Origin: Lamellibrachia columna
Taxonomy: Eukaryota > Annelida > Polychaeta > Sabellida > Siboglinidae
Reading direction: 5' to 3'
NCBI GenBank assembly: GCA_963662155.1
Contig: OY759263.1
Coordinates: 19,183,047 to 19,247,046, forward strand
Length of the DNA stretch: 64,000 bases
The position numbers were made by a program, and so were the translations under genes. Positions within the stretch are counted from its first letter, which is position 1; the number at the start of each line of letters is the position of its first letter. The notes beneath the pieces are model-generated. The model ran no database searches. It had not been told where the DNA came from and was given only the letters and a program-made list of their open reading frames with translations. Shown one piece after another: positions 48,901 through 60,900 of this stretch.

Positions 48901-51900
48901 CCTTAATTTTTTATGCACCTTTTATTATGCTCAGTATTTTTTACCTGCATTTTAGCCTGTTGTATAATTATGTTATGTATGTACGTATATGTACCTTATT
49001 TAAATTGTATATGATTACCATTTCTTGTATGTATTAAAATAATGTGTTTAACCATTGTGGTAAATAGTGTGTTTGTTGTGCTGTGTCTCGAGTGTGGCGA
49101 CATCGCGACCCCGAATTTTTGTCATACGCGCTAATCTACCCCTTTCGGGCCTTCCGAACTTGGCATGTCTGGTTCACACTGATGTCGCTGGGTGTGTTTC
49201 GCAGGCATATGTTCACACTGATGTCACTGGTTATGTTTTGCAGGCATATGTTCACACTGATGTCACTGGTTATGTTTTGCAGGCAAATGTTCATACTGAT
49301 GTCAATGGTTATGTTTTGCAGGCATATGTTCACACTGATGTCACTGGTTATGTTTTGCAGGCAAATGTTCATACTGATGTCAATGGTTATGTTTTGCAGG
49401 CATATGTTCACACTGATGTCACTGGTTATGTTTTGCAGGCATATGTTCACACTGATGTCACTGGGTATGTTTTGCATGCATATGTTCACACTGATGTTGC
49501 TGGGTGTGTTTTGCAGGCATATGTTCACACTGATATCACTGGTTATGTTTTGCAGGCATACGTTCACACTGGTGTCACTGGTTATGTTTTGCAGGCATAT
49601 GTTCACACTGATGTCACTGGGTATGTGTTGCAGGCATATGTTCACACTGATGTCACTGGGTATATTTTGAAGGCGTATGTTCACACTCATGTTACTGGGT
49701 ATGTTTTGCAGGCATATGTTCAGACACATGATGACAACTTGGAGTGTGAGACGCAGACTGAGGTGACTGAATGCACTGACAAATGGAGCCAGCATCCACC
49801 AGAGGACTTCAACTGCACTGGAGGTACACATTCCCCCACACTGATGCTGTCATCCACTGACACATTCTCCCACACTGGGGCCATCATCCACTGGCACATT
49901 CCCCCACACTGATGCCATCATCCACTGACACATTCCCCCACACTGGTGCTATCATCCTCTGACACATAAGCCCACACTGATGCTGTCATCCACTGACACA
50001 TTCCCCCACACTGATGCTGTCATCCACCGACACATTCCCGCAGACTGGTGCTATCATCCACTGATGCTTTCATCCACTGACACATTCCCCACACACTGGT
50101 GCCATCATCCACTGGCACATTTCCCCACGCTGATGCTATCATCCACTGACACATTCCCCCACATTGATGCTGTCATCCAATGACACGTTCCCCCACGCTG
50201 ATGCTGTCATCCACTGACACATTCCTCCACACTGACACATTCCCCCACGCTGGTGCTGTCATCCGCTGACACATTCCCCCACATTGATGCTGTCATCCAC
50301 CGACTCATCCCCCACACTGTTGCCGTCATCCACCGACACATTCTCCCACACTGGTGCCATCATCCACTGACACATTCCCCCACACTGGTGCTGTCATCCA
50401 CCAACACATCCCCCCACACTGATGCCATCATCCACTGGCACATTCCCCCCACACTGATGCCATCACCCACTGCCACATTCCCCACATTGGTGCTATCATC
50501 CACCGACATATTCCCCCACACTGATGCCATCATCCACTGACACATTCCCCCACACTGATGCCGTCATCCACTGATACATTCCCCACATTGGTGCTGTCAT
50601 CCACCGACACATTCCCCCACACTGATGCCATCATCCACTGGCACATTTCCCCACACTGATGCCATCATCCACTGACACATTCCCTACACTGGTGCTGTCA
50701 TCCACTGACACATTCCCGCACACTGGTGCTATCATCCACTGATGCCATCATCCACTGACACATTCCCCCACATTGGTGTAGTCATCCACTGATACATTCC
50801 CCCACACTGGTGCTGTCATCCATAGACACATTCCCCCCACACTGATGCCATCATCCACTGACACATTCCCCCACATTGGTGACATCATCCACTGACACAT
50901 TCCCCCACACTGGTGCTGTCATCCACCGACACATTCCCCCACACTGGTGCCATCATCCACTGACACATTCCCCCACACTGGTGCTGTCATCCACCGACAC
51001 ATTCCCCCACACTGGTGCTGTCATCCACCGACACATTCCCCCACACTGGTACTGTCATCCACTGGCAAATTCCCCCACACTGGTGCCATCATTCACTGAT
51101 CATTCCCCCAAACTGGTGCCATCATCCACTGACACATTCCCCCACACTGGTGCCGTCATCCACTGACACATTCCCCCACACTGGTGCCATCATCCACTAA
51201 CACATTCCCCCACACTGGTGCTGTCATCCACTGGCACATTCCCCCACACTGGTGCCATCATTCACTGATACATTCCCCCACACTGGTGCTGTCATCCACT
51301 GACACATTCCCCCACACTGGTGCCATCATCCACCGATACATTCCCCCACACTGGTGCCGTCATCCACTGATACATTCCCCCACACTGGTGCCATCATCCA
51401 CTGATGCATTCCCCCACACTGGTTCCATTATCCACTGATACATTCCCCCACACTGGTGCCATCATCCACTGATACATTCCCCCACACTGGTGCCATCATC
51501 CACTGATACATTCCCCTACATTGGGGGAATTTATCAATGGATAACTAGCTTTTACACATGTTTATTAATTTTAGCTATGTACATAGACCATATATTTTAT
51601 TGTATTTTGCTAGTAATAATTGTAGATTTTTACACATTAATAGTTTAAATGTGTATGATTTTATTTATAATGTATACACCATGGTACCGCGTCTGTGAAA
51701 AATTATTTGGATGAGGCGCTATATAAGCAACTTATTATTATTAATATTTTGGAGGTAGTAGCTATCAGGCTCCCCAGATGTTGCCTGTCTTTCTTACTTA
51801 CTCTCCATATGTTCTTAGGAGATGAGGATCCGAAGGAATCTGACGAACTTGAAAGGAAACCTATAGATGCCGTGAAGCTGGGGAAGTTCATTCATAATGC

Positions 51901-54900
51901 CAGCCAGGTAGGTAGGACTGACATTACTCCCACTAACAACGTTCTACCAATGCCAGTACGGCGTGCTGATGTAACATGGAGGAAGGACGGACGGACAGAG
52001 CCCTGCATATAACAAGTGAGAAAGGGCCTCGCTGCACATGATTAACTTGTGACGGAGGTGCAACATATTCTAGTCAAGACAAGGAGAACATTCTTCACAG
52101 GACGTCTCTGGTCGCAACAGCACATCTCTATACTCCTTCCTTATGTCTGTGTTGCCACTTGTGAGGGGGTGTCGTCCATATATAGAAGAGGTTAACTTCC
52201 TGACAGACAGTACGAGTTCACAGTATCGTAATCGCGTGATGCTGTAACTTGTTCAGCACCACATCATGTTATTCGGTTTACATCAGTTATCTCCCTAACT
52301 AGTTGAGATTAAATATTTGAAACAAAACAAAATACCTTAAACATTTTAAATTAAGAAAATTGCGTAAAGTAAAATCTGTAAAAAAAGCAATAAAGATTCC
52401 ATGTTTGTATAGGGTTTATACGTGGCACAACATGTTTTAAGTAGTTTTCCTGGACATTTTCTACTTTATGATAAACCATAATTATATAACTTAATTAAAG
52501 ATATATTTCGTGTCCAGCGTAACCAATGAGAGTAATTTGTTTAGCTCATATTTGGCAAAGTTCCAATCCCGGGACAAAGACGGCAGATTACAAAGATTAC
52601 TCATCTCACTGACCTGCTAAAACACCAGTTGTAAATTTTTTGGGACATTGGCCCCTAATTGATTTAAGGAGATAGTTTGAATTGAGTGCTGTGTTTCTGT
52701 CGTAGGTGATCACAATGTTATTGGAAGAGGAATACTCTGAAATATCTACACGAAACGGACCCATCAAGAACCAGTCGAACTTCGTGCTGAGTGAATCTTT
52801 CATTCAGCTAGAAACATCTGACATCACAAAAGGTTTAGTATATCTTTGAAACTGCGATAAGCCTTATTGAGATATTTTGATTTGTTCTACTAGCTTTTTG
52901 CCAAAAAAGATCCCCAAAAAAAATTATTTCTAATATTATTGTTATTTGTTTTTCACCAGAACAGCTGACCAAGAATGAACAACATTTACAAGCTGTAACA
53001 ATGGGTTAGTAGGGTGCTTCTTGGAGGGAAGTGGCCAAAAGAGTAAATTGTTACCTTTTTGCCATAGTGAGACTATGGAAAATGTACTAGGAGACAGGTG
53101 AAGTTGATGGGAAAGGGAGGAGAAAGATGACCGAATGCCTGGACAGACACATGGTCCCAGTGACCCACACAATCAGTGCTGTGGACCTTACTGGGAGGAT
53201 GCATTGGGAGCTTGGGGTGACCTTGTGTCCCAGAAGGTGGAGCGACAGGCTGCAGGGATTGATGGGTCAGCTAGGACCATGTGAACAGCTAGGACCAAGT
53301 GAAGAGCGTGCCTGTCATGGCCTGAAAGAATGAAAACAGACAAGGAGGTTAAGAGGAGATCAAATTGAAGTTTTTAGGATATTAAATGGGTATGAAACGA
53401 TTGATAGAAATATTTTTTATCACTCAAGAAAGATAGTGGAACTAGAGGACATTAAGTGACATTAGTAGAGGATCAGTGTAGATTGGATATCAGGAAGTAC
53501 TCGTTCTCACAGAGGACAATAAATGAATGGAACAAATTATCTACAGATTGTGTAACTGCTAGCAGCGTGAATATGTTTAAAAACAAGGTTGACACATATC
53601 TCAGGACGGCGGGTTACACATAGATGAAAACAGTTGGACTCTCGATAAGCCAATGGCTTCCTTGTCCACTTGCCATCTGGGCCTTTGCCTTTATGACAAT
53701 CTTGTTAAATCTTATCTTTCTCCTGCTCCCTTTTCCAGCAACTTCACCTGTCTCCTCGTACTTTTTCCATAGCCTATGTTAGAAAGGTTACAATTTACCC
53801 TTCTGGCCACTTCCCTCCCAGAAACACCCTACTAACCCATTGTTAAAGTTTGTAAAAGCTGTTTGCTGTTCATTCTCGGTTAACGGGTCACCTTTTCTGA
53901 AAAGAAACAAATTAAAATAATAACATAAAATAATATCTTTTTATGTTCACATCACAAAGCACACTAGTACAAATTGTCGATAAAATCACATTTTAAGTGT
54001 TTAAGTGAAAACTTACCAGAAAAATGGCCCCTTGCCCCTCCCCCCCACCCATGTGCATTGGTACAATAGTAGAAAATACAATGATACCTTGATACACAGA
54101 GACCCAATTAAACCTGTTTTATATTTTGAAATTACACTAAATGAAAGTACTCGCCACTTCTAGGCTAGATTTGGCGTTAATCTGAAAAAATCTTCAGACA
54201 TTCAAACATTTTGAGATGAATACTTTGAAAATTGTTGCATAGACACTGGCACTTCTAAGCAGATTAACGTCAGTTTTGAAATCTAGGGTTGTAAGCCCAA
54301 TGCACATCTCAAGGATGCCAAATCAAGTGGGGGCCACCACGTACACGCCTGTGGGTGTCACCACGTACACGCCTGTGGGTGTCACCACGTACACGCCTGT
54401 GGGTGCCACCACATACACGCCTGTGGGTGCCACCATATAACGCCTGTATGCAGTTATTTTTTCCACTACTGTATTCTACACACAGATAACCGCCTTCAAT
54501 TGTCCACATTTCTGTTACACAACTGCCCACTATTGCATCTCAAATATAATTTCACCGTTATTTTCAGTAACTGACATGGGTAATTTATTAGGAAACTGCC
54601 GTTGGTTTTGCTGCCCCTGTCGCCACCTTGTGACAAGCACTACAACCTCTGTTTCAGATCGTCATGTTGCCTTCAGTTATTTCTCGCCACTGCAGACCAA
54701 GTATCTGCTCACTGCATACAGTAGACCTCACACGGTGAGTGTCATAGAGTAGACCTCACACGGTGAGTGTCATAGAGTAGACCTCACACGGTGAGTGTCG
54801 TACAGTAGACCTCACACGGTGAGTGTCATACTCAAAACAGAGCTTCAGAAAGTAAGGCAAAGGGGTTCGTTGAATTTATGAATATAGACGTGCCCCCTGC

Positions 54901-57900
54901 AGACAGTAATTTGGACTTCAAAATGTAATTCAATAAAAAAAAAATCGTATTTTTGTTGGATGTTGATCAACCTTGAATAAAATATTATTTTAAGTTGCTT
55001 CCTTTCTTAGTTGATTGAGTTCCATGAATCACGATGGCCATCTATACTTGTCTAATTTTAAGTACTTGAACGCAAGTGTATACCCTTAGAACTGGTAACA
55101 CGTCGCATAATTGAAATATGTGTAGAAATGCATACAATTCCAGTTACTGTATTCGACATATTAAGCTATGTGCCCCAATTAGCGCACACCCCCCTTTTTA
55201 ATCAGCACGATCCATAACTATTGTAATTTGACTAGTGTGGAACAACTGACAAGTGTCGCCATCTGGTGTTAAGCAGTTGGCACCACTTTTCAGTTGTTCT
55301 ACACTAGTCACCAAATGACACCAGTAGTGTTAAACAGTTAACAACCTTATTGTCTAGAGAAACAAACATTGGTGTACGCCTATAAGAACAGAAACAAACA
55401 TTGGTGTATGCCTATAAGAACAGAAACAAACATTGGTGTACGCCTATAAGAACAGAAACAAACATTGGTGTACGCCTATAAGAACAGAAACAAACATTGG
55501 TGTACGCCTATAAGAACAGAAACAAACATTGGTGTATGCCTATAAGAACAGAAACAAACATTGGTGTATGCCTATAAGAACAGAAACAAACATTGGTGTA
55601 TGCCTATAAGAACAGAAACAAACATTGGTGTATGCCTATAAGAACAGAAACAAACATTGGTGTACGCCTATAAGAACAGAAACAAACATTGGTGTACGCC
55701 TATAAGAACAGAAACAAACATTGGTGTACGCCTATAAGAACAGAAACAAACATTGGTGTACGCCTATAAGAACAGAAACAAACATTGGTGTATGCCTATA
55801 AGAACAGAAACAAACATTGGTGTATGCCTATAAGAACAGAAACAAACATTGGTGTATGCCTATAAGAACAGAAACAAACATTGGTGTATGCCTATAAGAA
55901 CAGAAACAAACATTGGTGTATGCCTATAAGAACAGAAACAAACATTGGTGTATGCCTATAAGAACAGAAACAAACATTGGTGTATGCCTATAAGAACAGA
56001 AACAAACATTGGTGTATGCCTATAAGAACAGAAACAAACATTGGTGTACGCCTATAAGAACAGAAACAAACATTGGTGTATGCCTATAAGAACAGAAACA
56101 AACATTGGTGTATGCCTATAAGAACAGAAACAAACATTGGTGTATGCCTATAAGAACAGAAACAAACATTGGTGTATGCCTATAAGAACAGAAACAAACA
56201 TTGGTGTACGCCTATAAGAACAGAAACAAACATTGGTGTACGCCTATAAGAACAGAAACAAACATTGGTGTACGCCTATAAGAACAGAAACAAACATTGG
56301 TGTACGCCTATAAGAACAGAAACAAACATTGGTGTATGCCTATAAGAACAGAAACAAACATTGGTGTACGCCTATAAGAACAGAAACAAACATTGGTGTA
56401 TGCCTATAAGAACAGAAACAAACATTGGTGTATGCCTATAAGAACAGAAACAAACATTGGTGTATGCCTATAAGAACAGAAACAAACATTGGTGTATGCC
56501 TATAAGAACAGAAACAAACATTGGTGTATGCCTATAAGAACAGAAACAAACATTGGTGTACGCCTATAAGAACAGAAACAAACATTGGTGTATGCCTATA
56601 AGAACAGAAACAAACATTGGTGTATGCCTATAAGAACAGAAACAAACATTGGTGTATGCCTATAAGAACAGAAACAAACATTGGTGTATGCCTATAAGAA
56701 CAGATTCCTTGACATTTTTCCATGGCCTAATTTTTTTTCAAGCATACTCTACGCTTATTAGGTCGAATACAGTATGTCTATTAATATTAAATCAAGAGTT
56801 TAAGTTATGATAAAACTGAGGAGTTCAGTTTTGATTAAAGAGGATTTGGGATTCAGTTTGGGGTTATGAAACGACTTGATAAGGTTGTTGTGAATTAGAT
56901 TGAGGTCATAGTTCTAGTAGAATATGGTTATGTTGCATGCGTGTTGATTCAAAAACCAGAATTTTCATCAGGCCCTGATAAAAGAAAGAAGCACAGATTC
57001 ATGGAAACCTAAAAGAAGATCAATTGATGGATCAAAAACACTGACATATATTCAGTAATAAAATTTTATTTAAGAACTCTTTGTCAACATGGATTACAAA
57101 GTTGTAGAAGATTGTAAAAATCAGCATGCCACTAACATTGTTTCAAGAAACAATCAAAACTAAAAAGACTGGTTATGGATGCAGTAATGCTTAAGTACTG
57201 TAGGTAATTGCCATGAAACAACTGTCGTCATTGATTATACCTTAATGTTGCACCTAGATTCACCCAGAAGACCGATTGTCGAGCTCTGGCTTAATCTTTG
57301 TGTGGAACGTTGGAGAACCTTCCCAGCCAGAAAAGTGAGTACTATGGTGTATATGTGCAATTGTTTCAGACACAATTGTTTCAGTAAACATAATTGAGGG
57401 AATTGTTTAGATGTGTTATTGTTTGGTTTTTACAAATTATGTCTACTACTCTTGGATATAGATACGTCATGACACGTAATTTTAACCGACAAACAGTGAT
57501 GAAAACTTGTGTTGTTATAGCTTCTAAATCATCAAAAGGAAATATAGACGACATGCATTTCATGAAAATCTTGTCAACAATGTTCCCATGATGGTGCGGG
57601 TGCTTGTAGGGTGCTCGTGTGCGAATCACAGCCGCAGTGTTGCTGCTTCAGTCCCGGCCAAGCCACACTCGTCTTCGCCGGAATGGTGAGTCGCACTGCC
57701 ACCTAGTGTCAGTATGATGCAACAGCATAATGTTTTATGTAAATTAAAGCCGAAAATCATTGTTCTTACATTTGAGTAGGAACCAGTGAATGTGTTCCTT
57801 CCAGCAGTGTTTCTGCAATTAACGTGAAGTTAATGACAGTTGTCTGATAGGTGCCTGTGGTAGTGTTCTCTTATTAGAGGGAGAATCAACATATGAAGCG

Positions 57901-60900
57901 AGGATCAAAATATGAAAGGAGTATCAAAATATGAAGGGAGGATCAAAATATGAAAGGTGGATCAAAATATGAAGGGAGGATCAAAATATGAAGTGAGGAT
58001 CAAAATATGAAGGGAGGATCAAAATATGAAAGAAATGTTTTCAAGAAATCTACAAAGCCAATGTTTGTGTGTCTTCAGCACGATGGCTCTCTGACGGTCT
58101 GGGACTTGAGCGAATCCTCGTCGCTGCATCGACCCCACACCATAGGGGGCCAGGACTGGCTGCTGAGATACCCCACATATAACACAGGTAGGTGACACCA
58201 TCATATGTGACGTCATTCATATCCTGGTAACATGAAACGTGAACCTTTTCGACAATGATATAACCAGTTTTAAACAATGTGTTTGACGTAGCAGCTCACC
58301 AATATCCGATTTCTACAGAATCTGTACTACCAATGTAGTTACAAGTTGACAGTGTAGCCAGAGCAATTGTTATGGTTTCCTCATTATTATTCTGGTAAGT
58401 CATTTCCCCACAGTTTTAGATGCCTTCCTCTGTAATGGTGTATAATATAAAACATTTCTGGATAATTACTTAGAGGTTTTGTATTGTTAGCTTACTTAGA
58501 CTTAGCCTCTAGAGACGCACAAGGCAATCAAAGCGCTCCACATATTATTGGTATAGATTTAAAAGACAAGCTGCTAGTATTGCTTTTGAAATAGCTAAAC
58601 CACAGCTGTTGCATATACTAAGCTAGTGTTTCCGTCATTGAGGTAGGTTTACTCTTACCTGAAATAGTATTTATGAATACATTTATAGTGTGTTACAATG
58701 GTTTTGTGATGTTAGAATTTTTCAGATGAGTCCGGTAAGAAGCATGGGCCTCTATTACCAAATAATGCACAATTAATTATAATGAAACTAGTTAATAGTT
58801 AAGATGACCGTATGTTTCAGCGGGAGTTCTCCACCACGAGAATCATCACAGCAGTGTTGTGCAAGTCACTCCAATTGTTGCTGCTGGTGATAGGTAATAA
58901 TAATAATAGTAATTTATATAGCATCTGAGTCCACATAAAATTCAATATGGTATCGGGAGCTTTATATAAAATTGCATTTTTTTTATTTAGTTAAAAGGTA
59001 AACAGTATAAAATAAAAGAGCTAATTGAAACACTTAATAATGCTGTACTAAAATGTATAAAACATTAAAATTATAATACATGTATACACATATCTCAGTC
59101 ATCAGTGGCTGTATGAGAACAACGAACTCTGGTGGATGGTTCTGGCAGATTCCTTCTTCATTGCTTACTATCTAGACTAATCATAAACAGAGTACTTTTG
59201 ATGCAATAATTTTTTATGTATTATATCATAGTGATCTGGGCCTCTAGGTTTCTCTTGGGTGCCTCTATTCGACACATGGTTGAATATTCTATTATTTCTG
59301 TTGCCCTTTGTAAGTATGCATGTTGTGCTAATATAATAAGTTCTTTATAAGCAACACTTTTTACAGATAATAGCAGTTTTATGTCTAGAAATTGTTTTAA
59401 CATGACACATATTTAAACGTATATTATTAATTTCAGTACTCAGGCATCTCTGAACGGTGTGATAGGGACAGGTAAGTATATAATTAATGTTTCGTTTGTA
59501 GGTTTATTCTATAGCTTAAAACTCCGTCCTCAACTGATTTAGCCTAGGCTATCGCTAATCTGAATTTGACAACCCAGATGTGTCTTAGTGTCATAATATT
59601 TTCATATAATTTGACTGTCATCTGTTTAATTGGAATGTTTCCACTCGAATATGTTTAAATATTTATGTTTATATGTTTCATGTTTATGTTGCGTGCTAAA
59701 CAGCAAGGTCGATATTCGTATACAGATAACAGTCAAATTATATTTTTAAATTGTGGTCCATTAAAACATATTTCGGCGATCAAGATACATTAGAATAGAT
59801 ATAGTTTATACTATATACAATGTTTACAATAAACCTGATCAGACATTATATCTCTAACCAGCCTTGATTGAAGAGTCTCTGATAGATTGCGTCATGTTTA
59901 CCAAAGTCCAAAGACACTGCAACTGTACTAGTAGTACTAGAGGACATGAAGTCATTAGTGAAGGATCAGTGTAGATTGGATATTGGGACTCGTTCTCACA
60001 CAGGACAATAAATGAATGGAACAAATTATCTACAAATTGCGTAAATGGTAAAAAAATTTTTTTACAAATATCTCAAAAGGGCTTGTTACACATAGATGAA
60101 ACATTTATGGATTCTCGAAAAGTCAATGGCTTCCTGCCATCTGGAACTTTTGCCTGGGATAGCAATATTGTTAAATCTTGTTAAAATCTTGTTATATTTT
60201 GTCACTGTATCGCTGTGTTGTAGGAGGAGGCGGAGGAGGGAGTGAGGGGATGTCCTTCCAGCTAGCTTCCCTCGAGGAACAAGCCATTATCCACCTGTGG
60301 GTGAGTGCTACACTGCTCCTTCATGTGTCGGCTGTCATTGTTCAGCATGTGCCATATGTCATGTGTCATGTGCCATATGGCATATGTCATGTCATATGTC
60401 ACTGCATCTTGAAAATAATCTGTCTGTGAGTGGGAGGGGAGAGGAGAACGAGAGTGCGGGATGAGGGAGTGGAGACGGTTGGTGGAGACGACAGTGAAAC
60501 AGGAACAATGACGAAGAAGAAGGAAGAAAAAAATCGACGGCAGATATCGGTGCCAGCCTCATCCCGAACTTCGGGGATAAAGTGGAGAGCAACAACAACA
60601 GTATACGATTGTATACACTGTTTTATTTGTAATAGGGCAAATAATATAGATATTACATTGCCTTTTTTCAGCAATTTACAATTGTATAATGTAGTAATGA
60701 CATCACTACTTCAGTTATGTTTGTCTGTTGTTGAAATGAAGATTCATTAATTCATTGTAGCTAAACACAGTTGTTGAAACATGTCAATAACATTTAAAAA
60801 TTGTTGTAATTAGTCTATATTTTGAGTACAGAAGCCAGTCTGAATCTGATATAAACGAGAGATTTCATCTGATATTATAATTAAAATTACAAATAGGGAT

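Larger units (their letters stand above)
46451..49172. mobile_element. DNA transposon with CCAGACATGCCAAGT termini and 6-bp target duplication, 2.7 kb
   Basis: 15-bp inverted termini CCAGACATGCCAAGT / ACTTGGCATGTCTGG with TTCACA duplicated at 46445-46450 and 49173-49178. Counting only one TTCACA, the two halves of the surrounding array rejoin exactly at 39 bp, which fixes both the ends and the 6-bp duplication. Inside are a decayed zinc-finger-like coding start (46804-) and a large 35-bp minisatellite. Six-base duplications are unusual (IS3EU and Dada are reported families with about this size), so the superfamily is open. Confidence 0.85.

Noticed and set aside
49136..49831. 231-codon minus-strand frame
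   Set aside because: Antisense shadow of the 39-bp acceptor array and the DYNC2I1 exon.
52961..53005. 45-nt possible extra DYNC2I1 exon ([15 protein letters not shown]) with phase-compatible borders
   Set aside because: Direct joining of 52832 to 54658 already gives the same spacing as the human protein, and the sequence belongs to an inverted repeat.
55360..56703. CRISPR-like direct repeat array
   Set aside because: 32-bp units are directly adjacent with no spacers, and the context is eukaryotic.
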